Source of the DNA: Kalmanozyma brasiliensis GHG001
Taxonomy: Eukaryota > Basidiomycota > Ustilaginomycetes > Ustilaginales
Assembly (NCBI RefSeq): GCF_000497045.1
Contig: NW_015961970.1
Coordinates: 1,054,802-1,118,801 of the forward strand
Reading direction: 5' to 3'
DNA: 64,000 nucleotides
In this document: piece by piece, positions 1-10,148 of the stretch
Numbering within the stretch: position 1 is the first letter of the stretch
Layout: each line of letters opens with the position of its first letter
Translations under genes and position numbers: made by a program
Notes under the pieces: model-generated
Databases searched by the model: none
Told to the model about the DNA's origin: nothing
The model's input: only the letters and a program-made list of their open reading frames with translations

Positions 1-1
1 C

Positions 2-247
2 GCGCTCAACAAGCTGCCTGTTGCGCTCAGCGGCATGGTATTCTTCCACGACCCACCTGTCACCTTCTCGAGCGTCAGCGCCATCATGGTCGGCTTCTTT
101 GCCGGTCTCGTGTATGCGTTTGGTAAGAACAAGCAGGCTGAGGCCGCCAAGCTCGCCGCTGGCTCGTCGGCGAATGGCAGCTCTCAGTTGGCTGGATCCA
201 AGACCGACGCATTGCCGATGCACAACCTCAACGAGAGGAAAGATTGA
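2..247 (+). CDS. VRG4: GDP-mannose transporter, C-terminal end (partial)
   Basis: The reading frame is open from the window edge and ends at TGA 245-247, giving the last 81 residues of a longer protein whose 5' part lies outside. The first residues read [11 protein letters not shown], which matches the GALNK nucleotide-sugar binding motif of Vrg4/GMT GDP-mannose transporters. These carry GDP-mannose from cytosol into the Golgi lumen for mannosylation. A final hydrophobic helix (about residues 25-45 of the fragment) is followed by a Lys-containing, Ser/Ala-rich cytosolic tail, as expected for this family of the drug/metabolite transporter superfamily. The motif is seen directly; assignment to Vrg4 rather than another nucleotide-sugar transporter rests on it. 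The gene is on the same strand as the D-lactate dehydrogenase gene downstream. Confidence 0.85.
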   Translation, partial: ALNKLPVALSGMVFFHDPPVTFSSVSAIMVGFFAGLVYAFGKNKQAEAAKLAAGSSANGSSQLAGSKTDALPMHNLNERKD

Positions 248-721
248 GAGTCTACTCACGCATCCCCATAGAAATCTCGCAGCTCTCTGGAAGCCTTGCG
301 CGTCCCAGTTCGATTGTCTATACATCTCTCACGCAGACCGATAGCGGAATGAAAACATGCACCAGTTGCTAGCGCTAGTCTGATGTGCAAACGCTGAGCT
401 ACCTCTCGTAGGCAGTTTTATACGCAAGGCAAGATGAAGTGGCGATCAAACATTTTGCATGAAGATGTTAGACTGTAGGTAGCTGGGAGAGGGTTGGCTC
501 CAAATTACTGCAGGTACAGAGGCCCGTCGGCGAAATGTTTGCCGAGCTTGCGGGGAAGACCGTTCCTCGCGCACCTCTCGCCGGCCAAGCCTTTTGTGGG
601 AGAGAACAATGGCTCGGCCGTCAACGCTCGCCACTTCCTTCCTTCTTAAGGGTCCTGGGTCCCTGCAAACATCTGTCTCCCCCTAACTCCTTCCCCATCC
701 CTCCAGTAGACAAGAGCAACG
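248..721. other. Intergenic: transporter 3' UTR and DLD promoter
   Basis: 474 bases with no supported gene. The last 80 bases before the ATG at 722 are pyrimidine-rich on the + strand, typical of a fungal promoter/leader. No TATA box stands out. Confidence 0.5.
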
Positions 722-2521
722 ATGACGGCAACACAACGTATCACATCGCGAGCACTCGGAGCGGCGAGGAGCCTGTCTGGTACCTCTGCCCCTGCTCGTC
801 GATTCATGTCCTCTTCTGCTCGTCGACAAAACAGTTCGTCCGCTCAAGGCGCCCAAACATCCGCATCAAGCGCTTCAAACACGAGGAATCTTGGTCTCGG
901 TCTGCTCGCACTCGGCCTCGGCGCCAACGCGTACCACCTGTCGCAGCAATCCAGCGCCAAGGGAAACAAGATCAGCCTCGACGGTCCCACCGACCTGCCC
1001 GGCTCGGAAGGTTACCCCTTCGCCGAGCCGCGCCTCCCCTTCTCCTACGGCAGCAAGCAGGATTTCGAAGCTGCGATCGAGGAGCTCAAGTCCTACTTCA
1101 CGTCTCAGGGCGAGGACTGGGACGACCATGTGACGACCGACGAGGACGAGCTGGAGCGCCGTGGTCTCGACGAGAACGGACACCGCAGCTCGTCCGAGGG
1201 CACCAAGCCGTCCGTTGCTGTCTACGTACGCGACACGCCCAACGTGCAGGCCGTCATTCGCATTGCGAACAAGTACCGCATGCCCATCGTGCCCTTCTCG
1301 GGCGGAACGAGTCTCGAGGGTCACTACGTCGCCCCCTTCGCAGGCATCTCGATCGACATGTCCCGCATGGACAAGGTGCTCGCGTTCCACCCTGAGGACG
1401 GCGATGTTGTCGTTCAGGCGGGTATCGGGTGGGAGAACGTCAACCACTACTGTGACAAGAACGGCGGACAGCTCTTCTTCCCGCTCGACCCTGGACCGGG
1501 CGCGACGATCGGTGGTATGATCGGCACCGGCTGCTCGGGCACCAACGCCGTTCGCTACGGTACCGCCCGAGGCGAGCACTTCCTCGACATGAAGGTCGTC
1601 CTTGCCAACGGCGAAGTCATCTCGACCCGTGGTGGTGGTCGTGCGCGCAAGTCTTCCGCTGGCTTCGACATTGGCAAGATCATCGTTGGCGCCGAGGGCA
1701 CCCTCGGCATCGTCACGGAGGTCACCCTGCGTCTTGCCCCCAGGATGCCTGCTGACGCCGTGGCCGTTGCCAGTTTCCCGAATGTGGAAGCGGCCTCGCA
1801 GACGGTCAACGAGGTGCTCCTCTCCGGCATCCCCGTCCAGTGCATCGAGCTGTTGGACTACAAGATGATCCAGACCATCAACAAGTCCAACCTGTGTGGG
1901 CGGACGTATGACGAGAAGGACTCGCTCTTCTTCAAGCTCTCGGGAGGCGAGGCCGCGGTCGCGGAAGCCAAAGAGGCCATCACTCGCGCATCGGTCAAGT
2001 TCGGTGCGAAGAAAGAGAGTGTCGAGTTTGAAACGGACAAGGTGAAGGCGGGAAAGATCTGGGAGGGACGCAAAGCGGCGCTGTGGGCTGTGGCATCGAC
2101 CAACGAGGCACCTGGCGTCAAGGTGTGGACGACCGACGTGTGCGTTCCCATCTCGGCCCTTCCGCGTCTCGTCCGCGAGTCCCAGGAGGATTTCCAGAAA
2201 TCCGGTCTTACCGAGACCGCCATCGTAGGCCACGCCGGCGACGGAAACTTCCACGCCCTCATCCCCTTCAACGCCGAAGACCCCGAACAGACCAAGATCA
2301 CTACCGATGTGGTCGGTAGGCTCTGCGAACGCGCCCAGAAACTCCAGGGCACCTGCACGGGCGAACACGGCGTGGGAATGGGCAAGATCGAGTACCTTGA
2401 AAAGGAGTTGCCCGCAGGAACGGTGAGGGTCATGAAGGCCATCAAGTTGGCCTTGGATCCGAAGAATCTGTTGAACCCCGGCAAGCTGTACCCCACGCCG
2501 GACTTCACCCCTGTTCATTAG
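722..2521 (+). CDS. DLD1: D-lactate dehydrogenase (cytochrome), mitochondrial
   Basis: 599 residues. This flavoprotein oxidises D-lactate to pyruvate and passes electrons to cytochrome c at the mitochondrial inner membrane. Residues 1-38 are rich in Arg, Ser and Ala with no acidic residue, as in a mitochondrial presequence. A short hydrophobic stretch (about 57-70) follows, matching the inner-membrane anchor of yeast Dld1. The PCMH-type FAD domain (about 155-340) shows PFSGGTSLEGH and GPGATIGGMIGTGCSGTNA. The C-terminal FAD-linked oxidase domain ends with CTGEHGVGMGK, whose EHG motif is typical of the family. Length agrees with fungal Dld1 (about 580-590). No intron is needed. A D-2-hydroxyglutarate dehydrogenase (Dld2/3) is the alternative, but the N-terminal anchor favours Dld1. 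The gene converges on the ADE gene with 218 bases between them. Confidence 0.9.
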   Translation: MTATQRITSRALGAARSLSGTSAPARRFMSSSARRQNSSSAQGAQTSASSASNTRNLGLGLLALGLGANAYHLSQQSSAKGNKISLDGPTDLPGSEGYPFAEPRLPFSYGSKQDFEAAIEELKSYFTSQGEDWDDHVTTDEDELERRGLDENGHRSSSEGTKPSVAVYVRDTPNVQAVIRIANKYRMPIVPFSGGTSLEGHYVAPFAGISIDMSRMDKVLAFHPEDGDVVVQAGIGWENVNHYCDKNGGQLFFPLDPGPGATIGGMIGTGCSGTNAVRYGTARGEHFLDMKVVLANGEVISTRGGGRARKSSAGFDIGKIIVGAEGTLGIVTEVTLRLAPRMPADAVAVASFPNVEAASQTVNEVLLSGIPVQCIELLDYKMIQTINKSNLCGRTYDEKDSLFFKLSGGEAAVAEAKEAITRASVKFGAKKESVEFETDKVKAGKIWEGRKAALWAVASTNEAPGVKVWTTDVCVPISALPRLVRESQEDFQKSGLTETAIVGHAGDGNFHALIPFNAEDPEQTKITTDVVGRLCERAQKLQGTCTGEHGVGMGKIEYLEKELPAGTVRVMKAIKLALDPKNLLNPGKLYPTPDFTPVH

Positions 2522-2739
2522 TGTACTCGTAGTCAGAATCGTAGCCGTTCCGAGTGACGATCGTGTCGGAATCAGAGTGTGTGTGAGGAACGAGAAACTG
2601 TACTGCATGTTGAACGAGAAGACAAGTTGGCTACAAGAAGAAAGCGTTGAGCTGTGACTGGAGAAGACTGGGACGGGAAGGGAAGCGGACAAGGGAAAGA
2701 CAGAAAGTTGGGGAAAAGGTATGAATGCGAGCGCGCGCT

Positions 2740-4545
2740 CTAGTGGTGGAAGAGACGGAGGTTGGTCCTGACGACGACAATGTTGTACTTGTTGGCGGTC
2801 GCCACACAGGCATCATCCATGACCGATCCGCCAGGCGCAACGATGAAGCTGGTACCACTCCTCTTGGCGCGGTGCACGTTGTCGGGGAAGGGGAAGAAGG
2901 CGTCGCTGGCGCATACAACGCCCGAAAGCTTGTTGGCGTGCTCCTTGCGCTCCTCTGCGCTGAGCGCGGCGGGGACTTCGTCGAAAATGGCCTCCCACTC
3001 CGCCTTCTCCTCCGCGGACAGGTTCTCGGTGCCCTCGACGAACAGATCGATGGCGTTCGACTTTTCCGGTCGCTTGGTGCCCTTCTTGAACGGCAAGCCG
3101 AGTACGCGCGGGTGCTGGCGCAGCCAGAAGTTGTCCGTCTTGCTGCCTGCCAACCTTGTGCAGTGGATGCGCGACTGCTGGCCTGCACCTAGACCGATCA
3201 CCTGGCCGTTCTTGGCGTAGCACACCGAGTTGCTCTGCGTGTACTTGAGTGCCAGCGTCGCCACCATGAGGTCGAGCTGGGTGCCGTCGGGAACGGTCTT
3301 GTTCTCGGAGACAACGTTGGTGAAGAGGTCCTTGGTGATCTTGACGTCGTTGCGGCGCTGCTGCAGCTGAACGCCATAGACGGTGCGGGTCTCGACGTCG
3401 GATGGCTGGAACTGGGGGTCGATTTGGAGCACGCAGTACTTGCCGCCCTTCTTCTTCTGGAGGATTTCGAGCGCTTCGGGCTCGTACGAGGGAGCAATGA
3501 CACCGTCGCTCACCTCGCGCGAGATGATCTTGGCGGTCTGCACGTCGACGGGGTGGGAGAGACCGATAAAATCACCGAAAGACGACATGCGGTCGGCACC
3601 ACGAGCGCGGGCGTAGGCGGTGGCGAGACCAGAGAGCGGTCCGAGGTCGTCGACGAAGAAGGCCTTGGCCTCGACATCGCTGAGGGGAACGCCGACGGCG
3701 GCACCGGCGGGCGAGACGTGCTTGAAGCTGGCAGCGGCAGGCAGACCGGTGGCCTCGGCGAGCTCACGGACGAGCGCCCAGGCGTTGAGCGAGTCGAGGA
3801 AGTTGATGTAGCCAGGCGAGCCGCAGAGCGCCTTGACGGGCATCTCGCCGGCAGTGACAAAAGCCTGGGCGGGCTTCTGGTGAGGGTTGGCACCGTATCG
3901 GAGCGGGAGCTGCTGAACGACATCGGTGGACTTGGAGGCGAGACCGGCGTACTGCTGGCGATAGTAGTTGCTGATGGCCTCGTCATAGTGGGCGGTCTGA
4001 GAGAAGGCCTTGACAGCGAGGACGTTGCGGTTGGCCTTGGCAGCCTCGGCATCCTTCGAGCCGTAGTTGTCGAGGAACTTGGTGTAGTCCTTGGGGTCCG
4101 AGAGCACCCAGACGCGCTCGTGGTTCTTGGCGGCAGCGCGGAGAAGCGTGACACCACCGATGTCGACCTCCTCGGTGGCCTGAGCGATGGAGGGCTTAGA
4201 CTCCTTGGCGATCGTCTCCTCGAAGGGGTACAGGTTGCAGACGACGATGTCGATGGGCTCGATGCTCTGCTTCTTGAGGTCCTCTACATCAGAGGACTTG
4301 CCGGTCTGGGCGAGGATACCGCCGTGGACAGCAGGGTGCAGTGTCTTGACGCGGCCGCCGAGCATTTCGGGCGCTTTGGTGATGTCGGACACATCACCGA
4401 TGGGGAGACCTGCCTCGCGGACGAGCTTGGCGGTGCCGCCCGAGCCGAGCAGACGCACGCCGAGGCTGTGGAGGCCCTTGGCAAGGTCGAGCAGGCCCGT
4501 CTTGTCGTAGACCGAGAGGATGGCGATGGGTTGAGAAGCAGACAT
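2740..4545 (-). CDS. ADE17: Bifunctional AICAR transformylase / IMP cyclohydrolase
   Basis: 601 residues from the ATG at 4545. The frame stays open 53 codons further upstream, but that stretch has no ATG. The enzyme performs the last two steps of de novo purine synthesis: formylation of AICAR with 10-formyl-tetrahydrofolate, then ring closure to IMP, in the cytosol. The N-terminal MGS-like cyclohydrolase domain (about 1-150) begins with [18 protein letters not shown] and contains [13 protein letters not shown] and [10 protein letters not shown]. The transformylase domain (about 150-601) has [12 protein letters not shown], which carries the catalytic Lys-His pair, and [12 protein letters not shown]. 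Length matches yeast Ade16/Ade17 (about 592). Whether this genome has one or two copies cannot be told here. Confidence 0.95.
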   Translation of the reverse strand: MSASQPIAILSVYDKTGLLDLAKGLHSLGVRLLGSGGTAKLVREAGLPIGDVSDITKAPEMLGGRVKTLHPAVHGGILAQTGKSSDVEDLKKQSIEPIDIVVCNLYPFEETIAKESKPSIAQATEEVDIGGVTLLRAAAKNHERVWVLSDPKDYTKFLDNYGSKDAEAAKANRNVLAVKAFSQTAHYDEAISNYYRQQYAGLASKSTDVVQQLPLRYGANPHQKPAQAFVTAGEMPVKALCGSPGYINFLDSLNAWALVRELAEATGLPAAASFKHVSPAGAAVGVPLSDVEAKAFFVDDLGPLSGLATAYARARGADRMSSFGDFIGLSHPVDVQTAKIISREVSDGVIAPSYEPEALEILQKKKGGKYCVLQIDPQFQPSDVETRTVYGVQLQQRRNDVKITKDLFTNVVSENKTVPDGTQLDLMVATLALKYTQSNSVCYAKNGQVIGLGAGQQSRIHCTRLAGSKTDNFWLRQHPRVLGLPFKKGTKRPEKSNAIDLFVEGTENLSAEEKAEWEAIFDEVPAALSAEERKEHANKLSGVVCASDAFFPFPDNVHRAKRSGTSFIVAPGGSVMDDACVATANKYNIVVVRTNLRLFHH

Positions 4546-5342
4546 GATCGGCAATTCCTCTGCGAGTGTGTGGAAGGTGTGATGGATGGCGTGAGAAGAC
4601 TGCGTCACGAAGCGGAATGCTTCCGATGTCACCCACACACAAGTCCGTGCGGCTGCGCAGGAGCAAGCGGACAACTTTTTTTCTCGTTGGCCTGCTGCAA
4701 TCACTTTCTTCTTGATTTTAACTCGGCGGGCTCAGGGACCATGAAAAAAGGTTGGAGACGCCCAATCACGGACCGCAAATTTTGACGCGAGATGCAGCCC
4801 GACGCTCCCCACGCTCAGAACAAGCTTTTTGTGCTCGCAGAAGGGGCCCGATAATGCCAAGATCGCTAGCATCGGGCGGTGACCTGCTCTGCCCGATATG
4901 CATTTTCGTGGCCGGTATTTTGCCTCGTTCTTTCTAGTTTCGAAGAAGACCTTCGTGGCTGAAGCATGCTTCTAGGCGACATAACGAAGCAATCGACCGA
5001 GCTTCGATGTATCGAGCGATGAACAGGAACCGTCTCTGACCAGGGAGCTGGTTCACCCATCGTGAATGGAGGTCGGCAACAAGCGATGCTGCGTTCATAA
5101 AGGTGTCCGTGATGGCCTGCCCAGTTGACTCGACGAGGCTTACAGGCGATCAGCCCCAAGACACTATCGGCGATAACACGACCGACTGCCTACGGATCGT
5201 GCGATAAGAGCGGTTCACACGTGGAAGATGTCACCTTTTCACGACGCAGAGATGGGCCGGACGGAACGAGACGTCAAGAGGAGAAACGCCGTTTCAGGAA
5301 GAAATTTTGAGGGTGTGTCTCAGTGAGAGCTCTTCTCGTGTG

Positions 5343-5370
5343 AGACCCTGGCCTTCGCTTGGCAGGGTCT
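5343..5370. repeat. Short perfect inverted repeat (hairpin)
   Basis: AGACCCTG at 5343-5350 is answered by CAGGGTCT at 5363-5370, an 8-base perfect complement. Two further C-G pairs are possible inside (CC 5352-5353 with GG 5361-5362, one G bulged) around the loop TTCGCTT. It lies in the gene-poor region and has no assigned role. Confidence 0.5.
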
Positions 5371-7027
5371 CTGGTTTGCCCCGCTCAAGATGGCGAACAA
5401 GATGGCCGCTAACTTATCACGGGAAGCCAACGTGGGAACCAAGCGAACGCCGTCGAGGTCTCCCGTCCGGCGACATTTCTTTCAGAAGCCCGTTCGAGTG
5501 TGAGGCAGTCGCACCAAAGGTGATCCCAGTCGCGCACTCCAGCCAGACGAGCACCATCGAGCGAATTAGAAGCGAGATGCAATCTGATGGTGGTGTCTGG
5601 ATCGAGATGCGGTCGCTCTCAACCGCCCTGATCGCAAGAGAGTACACCAATCACGAGCACGGAGCATCGTCAGCCGTCTGACACGACAGGAACGCTCGTC
5701 CGTTCTTGGTCGTCGAGCTCATGCCATCAGCGAAGCATCCGTAGAAGCAGAGATGTTGAAAGGCCGCATGCCGGCGACTTTGACGAGGAGTATCGACGGG
5801 AGCGCCATGGACGGCGTCGAAATTTCGTCTGAGTTGGAGGCTGGTGGAACACAATGCTGCACGCCCTTGTCTGATCGAGCGAGGGCCTGCAGCTCGCCTA
5901 TCTGGCTGACCACACGGCTGGATGTTGAGTCGCAGCAGCCAACGGCAGAGCTGATGTTGCCTGCCCATCTCTGAATGCGGGAACGGCACGAGGCCGAGAA
6001 GATGATTTGAAGAAGAATTTCAATTTGAATTCGATTTGGGCTGGAAAATGGTATTGGATTCGGGAGGCGAACGTGGAGCCGCCGCTGGCCGACCGCCTGG
6101 CCCGCCGTCTCGTGCTCGACCGCTGGCCGGTTGCCGTTGTCACGCAACGCGTGCTTTTGCGCCTTGTTTGTGTTGTGATCTGCCAAAAATGCCCTTCGCA
6201 GATCACACCGGTCTGCTCTTGAAAAAAACAGAGCTCGGTTGCAGCCCGCTCGCATGATGATCTGCGTCGCTTGCGCAGAGAGCTTTCTGTTTCTGCGCCG
6301 CCTGCGCCGCTTTGGCCTCTCGACGCAGCAATGGGGATGGCAGATTGTTCTCTCACCGAGGCCGTGCCCGGCATCCCTACGACCCCGACCCAGCCAACAT
6401 CTCCGAGGCTGCTGCACTGTCCTAGTGTGTACAGCTACAACATGTGACGATGTATTGTCGATCCATGCAGCTGCCGTGACCATGCCGAAAAGCGTCTTCT
6501 GAGAGCCCCTGAAGGCAGCTTGCGTGTAGCGGGAAAGGAGCGATCATGACAAAGAGCTGCGGGAGGAAGGGACAGCCGTGGAAGAGAACGTTCTGCCTTC
6601 TCTTCGCCTGTGCTTTTGTGCCCATTGTTTGTCCGTCTCTCGCTTGTCCCTGGCCGTGTGCCCGCCCTCCGTGCGCTGAGCTGCGCAAAGCATTATCGAC
6701 CCTCTTCTGCGCAGAAGTCGCTCCCACGCTCGAGCACCCCTGATAGTCCTCGCTTTCCCGTCTACTGCCGGCGGCCTGAGCGCAGACACCATGCATAGCC
6801 TCGCTGCGCTGATCCGCTGCGCAAAGGTCAAAGAGTTTTCTTGACTTCATCTGGTGGGCGCTCTGCATCGCGCAATCCATGAAAGGGCTTTGACAAGCGG
6901 GACTTGTGAACAAACACAAGCCCTTTCTCGTTAGATACGCCGCCGGTCAACGAAGCGAGTGCGCAAGACCGCTTTCGTGGCGAAGAAGCTGTGATTCAGG
7001 AAGAAGATTCGAGGTCTCAGCGCAAAA

Positions 7028-7461
7028 GTGAGACATTTCCCCTTCTGCGGTCTCTGCCATCTGCTCCCTCCTCCCTCTGCTCACCGCTCTTTCGGATCCT
7101 CCGTCCTGCCCTGTGTTATCACTCCGCTCACGTCTGTACCCTCTTTTGCGCTCATCACACTTGCCCCTTCTTCAACCATCACCACCCCAGTTTTCGCATC
7201 CCCTCCTCTAGCCTTGCGCAGTTCAGCGATCTTCTCTCCACTCACTCTCCACTTTCCCCCCTGTCAGTCAGCGCTCATTGAAGTCTGGTACCTCCTGTGC
7301 GCTCGCCTTCCGAATCACCCGCTGCATCACATTCATTTCACGCCCCCTGTCGACAAACGCACAATCCTATTTGAAGGACAATCCACATCATCTGTACGAC
7401 GCTCCTGTCCTCCCACCACCACCCGTCTACTCTCTCGACATCCTCGCCCAATCTCAGCACG
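7028..7461 (+). promoter_or_regulatory. Pyrimidine-rich leader/promoter of the secreted expansin-like gene
   Basis: The + strand is dominated by C and T tracts from about 7028 to the ATG at 7462, with TTTC, CTCC and CCCC runs. Such CT-rich blocks are common just upstream of strongly expressed fungal genes. No clear TATA box is visible. The boundary between promoter and 5' UTR cannot be set from sequence alone. Confidence 0.35.
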
Positions 7462-7953
7462 ATGAAGTTCACCACCGCCGTCCTGACGCTCCTCTCGGCC
7501 GCCGTCGCTGTCTCCGCCGCGGCCATCGACACCAACGAGTCTGGTCTTTCGGTCCTTGGCGAGCGCTCGTTCGAGCGCAAGGCGCGCCACGTCGAGATGG
7601 CTGCTCGCTCTACCAGCACCGACGAGGAGAACGAGAAGCGCGATTTCGTTGCCAAGAACGGCAAGGTCACCTGGTACGGTGGCGGTCAGCTCAACAACCC
7701 CGCTTGCGGCGGCCCCACCCCCAACGACAACTCCTACATTGCCGCCGTTAAGAAGAACGGCGGCTACGGCAGCTGTGGTGACACCGTCCACCTCCACTAC
7801 AACGGCAAGATGGTGTCGGTCAAGATCGTCGACTACTGCGAATCGTGCGAGTGGGGACACTTCGATATTACCCGAGGGTCCTTCAGGAAGCTGGCCAACC
7901 TCAACCAGGGTGTCCTCAACAACGTTCACTTCAAGCTTATCAACAAGAAGTAA
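7462..7953 (+). CDS. Secreted expansin/barwin-like (double-psi beta-barrel) protein
   Basis: 163 residues. Residues 1-20 form a classic signal peptide (MKFTTAV then a Leu/Ala core). A propeptide of about 40 residues ends in the dibasic NEKR at 57-60, a Kex2-type site, so the mature protein would start at about Asp61. Residues 66-161 form a small double-psi beta-barrel domain: VTWYGGG near its start, four cysteines (82, 105, 126, 129) and GHFDITRGSF near 132-141. The HFD motif is shared with expansins and GH45 enzymes, but no second (cellulose-binding) expansin domain follows. Related small proteins loosen cell walls or inhibit proteases. The actual activity is unknown, and extracellular location is inferred from the signal peptide. 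Confidence 0.8.
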   Translation: MKFTTAVLTLLSAAVAVSAAAIDTNESGLSVLGERSFERKARHVEMAARSTSTDEENEKRDFVAKNGKVTWYGGGQLNNPACGGPTPNDNSYIAAVKKNGGYGSCGDTVHLHYNGKMVSVKIVDYCESCEWGHFDITRGSFRKLANLNQGVLNNVHFKLINKK

Positions 7954-8459
7954 AGCGCCGATCGGCCAAGCGAAGCGGCAGCCCGCTCGCAAGCTCCATC
8001 TCGCAACAAGCATCCTTCCTCCCGGTCTAGCATTGGATCTCTTCCTCCTCTCACGTCACCGAACCCCTTCTCACATCTACCGAGCGCTTGCGCCCGCCTT
8101 TCGTTTCTCTTCATCCCCCGTTGTATATCCACGCGCGCGCGCCGGTCTGTCACCGGCTGCATCGCTGCGCCCCACGTTCTCCCGGGGAGAACGTCTTTTG
8201 TCTCTTTGCCTCGTGTAATCCAGAACTGGTTTTCGATAGCTCATGGTGTCTGTCTGTGGTCGTGGACCTTCATAAGTTCGAAGCTCGGTGTGTCGTTACA
8301 GGTGTCCATGTGAGCTCAGGTCTCAGCTAGCGCCACTTAAGTCTTGTGGGAATGTGCAGGGAAATGGATTGCTTTTCAAGAAAATGGCATGCGTATGACA
8401 TCTCGAACGCCTCTCAGCACAAGAATCTCCGTGATTGTTGCCAATGTGAGACAACGACA
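7954..8459. other. Intergenic, convergent 3' regions
   Basis: 506 bases between two convergent genes. It holds the 3' UTRs. No gene, RNA or repeat was recognised. Confidence 0.5.
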
Positions 8460-10148
8460 CTAGGGGCGTGTGAGGGCCGCATCGTCTTCTTGCGTGGGAG
8501 CAAGGTAGAGTTTCTGCTCAGATTGCCTCTCTTCGTGGTCTTCCACATCTTCCATCGGAATGTACAGACAATTGAGGATCGGATACGGTTGGACGAGTTT
8601 GCGTACGGTAGCAAACGGATCGATACGGCCGCGATTGGATCGACGGTGAATGCCCCAGTGGATGATTTGTCGACGGAGCCGATAAGAGAAGGGGTGAGCG
8701 AAGCCGGCTGGGGCCGGGAGGAGCAGTTGTCGGATGTCTGCTTCGAGAGCGGTGTCCGAGGAAGGAGGTGCTGCATTCCGAGACGTAGAGCTGCGAAGTT
8801 GGCGAAGGGGTGAGTCGTTGGTGCTGGTGTTGGCGGGTTCAGTGGCTTGGCTAGGACCAGCGCCGAAGACCTGGTTGTTTGGCAAATAGGGACGGATCGC
8901 CGTATGAACCTGCCGAGCTACCTCCGCGTAACTGTCTTCTCTGGCGGGGCCGGCCTCCATGTTGAGCATGGTCAGGACAGCATAGATCTCGGCGTTGATT
9001 GGATGATGACGTGGTGGGCGGCCAGCAGCCAGGTAGTGGGTGGGGCGGAAAAGCTCGAAGGACCAATCTCCATCGATAGTGGTGATGTTCGCGTCCTGAC
9101 TAGTCTGAAGACGATCGGCCTGGCGGTCGAGTTTGATTGGAACCAGAGAGACGGCGGAGGAGGTGACACCCCATTGGTGTGCGCGTTGTATCATGTACTT
9201 CCACTCCTGCGAGGTCCATTGGTTGAAGCCATCCGTAGAGTTGTCGAAGACCTCCTCTTCAGCGATCAGGCGGTGAGCGTACGCCTCTCGGACGGGCAGC
9301 CTTCCTTGTCGAACTTTCGCAGCGTGGGTAGAATGGTACCATGATTCCGGCTGAACGGCGGCGTTGACAATCTTTGGGTTGAGGTTGCTCTGCCGTTTGA
9401 GCTCAATGGTGAGCACCGACTTGTCCGTAGTGTCAGTCCACCCCTCAGCGTGCTCGTATCGGGTGGTCGCGATGATCTCAAGATCCGGTTGCGTGGCACC
9501 GAAGGACTTGTTAAGTTCCTTGGTGATGGTTTTGATGGCCTCGTCGCTGAGTGTGGAAGAGGGGACCGAGTCTGCGTTGGCGCGACCCCGGTTGAGCACT
9601 CGGCCAACCTGAGCGGGGGTCATGGCTGGAGGTTTCCAGCTGCCAGGTTGCTGGACTCCGGATTGGAAGGAGAACCGTTCGACGTCCTTAAAAAGACGGA
9701 TCAGCGGGTGATCACGTCGGGCAGCGTCAAGGTTGGGTCGCTGCGCCATGGATCGGATCGCCTCCAGGATATGCATGGTGCCCGCGAGGCTGTGGATGAC
9801 GGTGAGGTCGTGTACTCCGGCCTCGTTGCTGATGCGGCGGTCGACGAACTCGGGATAGGGGTAGAGTGGCAGAATACGAGCGTCGCCGAGGTACTGATGA
9901 ATCAGCTTCAGTTTATCCTGAAGAATCTCCTTGATACCGTGGTCGACGATCAGTTCGCGTGGGGTGACGTGAATACCACCTTGGTTCGGGGTGAGCTTTG
10001 GGGGGTCAGGTGCGCGGTGGGTCTGGAAAGCATAAGGCTCGAGGCCTGCCCTAAGCATGTCGAGGTGCTGGAGGAGAGTGACGCCAGGGCCGAGGCGAGT
10101 CTGTAGGAGGGAGATCGGGACGGGTGGCAGGGGTTGCGACTGGTCCAT
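8460..10148 (-). CDS. Unnamed protein with PD-(D/E)XK nuclease-like motif
   Basis: 562 residues from the first ATG (10148, A at -3 and G at +4). I do not recognise an ortholog. Around residues 221-251 the sequence reads QPDLEI, then 23 residues, then TIELKRQ. That is a PD...ExK pattern with a strand-like hydrophobic run before the ELK, as in restriction-endonuclease-fold proteins. Further on, WKYMIQRAHQWGVTSSAVSL (near 315-335) resembles the helix-then-strand element that follows the active site in basidiomycete PD-(D/E)XK domains. The C-terminal ~130 residues are polar and probably disordered apart from a basic segment. The frame stays open to an in-frame TAG just above 10253. A possible 53-base intron (GTAAGC...TTAG, about 10252-10304) would add a hydrophobic N-terminus starting at ATG 10384. 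Function is not assigned. Confidence 0.7.
   Translation of the reverse strand: MDQSQPLPPVPISLLQTRLGPGVTLLQHLDMLRAGLEPYAFQTHRAPDPPKLTPNQGGIHVTPRELIVDHGIKEILQDKLKLIHQYLGDARILPLYPYPEFVDRRISNEAGVHDLTVIHSLAGTMHILEAIRSMAQRPNLDAARRDHPLIRLFKDVERFSFQSGVQQPGSWKPPAMTPAQVGRVLNRGRANADSVPSSTLSDEAIKTITKELNKSFGATQPDLEIIATTRYEHAEGWTDTTDKSVLTIELKRQSNLNPKIVNAAVQPESWYHSTHAAKVRQGRLPVREAYAHRLIAEEEVFDNSTDGFNQWTSQEWKYMIQRAHQWGVTSSAVSLVPIKLDRQADRLQTSQDANITTIDGDWSFELFRPTHYLAAGRPPRHHPINAEIYAVLTMLNMEAGPAREDSYAEVARQVHTAIRPYLPNNQVFGAGPSQATEPANTSTNDSPLRQLRSSTSRNAAPPSSDTALEADIRQLLLPAPAGFAHPFSYRLRRQIIHWGIHRRSNRGRIDPFATVRKLVQPYPILNCLYIPMEDVEDHEERQSEQKLYLAPTQEDDAALTRP

Larger units (their letters stand above)
4546..7461. other. 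Long gene-poor intergenic region
   Basis: About 2.9 kb between the divergently transcribed ADE17 and the secreted expansin-like gene. Open frames occur on both strands (for example 5719-6483 minus and 6422-6919 minus). Their translations are Arg/Cys/His-rich, lack domains and look like non-coding GC-rich sequence. No tRNA, snRNA or repeat was recognised. A strong inverted repeat lies at 5343-5370, and the last ~430 bases are strongly pyrimidine-rich. An unrecognised non-coding RNA or a multi-exon gene cannot be excluded. Confidence 0.5.

Noticed and set aside
875..2692. 605-codon minus-strand open frame opposite D-lactate dehydrogenase
   Set aside because: Fully overlapped by a gene with clear family motifs. 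The translation has no domain and arises from codon bias.
4546..4704. 53-codon upstream extension of ADE17 as a targeting presequence
   Set aside because: The extension begins with GTG, contains no ATG, and known orthologs start at the MSASQ-like position.
3424..4785. 453-codon plus-strand frame opposite ADE17
   Set aside because: Gly/Val/Glu-rich mirror of the purine gene; no motif or start context.
5719..6483. 254-codon minus-strand frame in the gene desert
   Set aside because: Arg/Cys/His-rich, no domain, overlaps other equally open frames, no start context; likely chance in GC-rich DNA.
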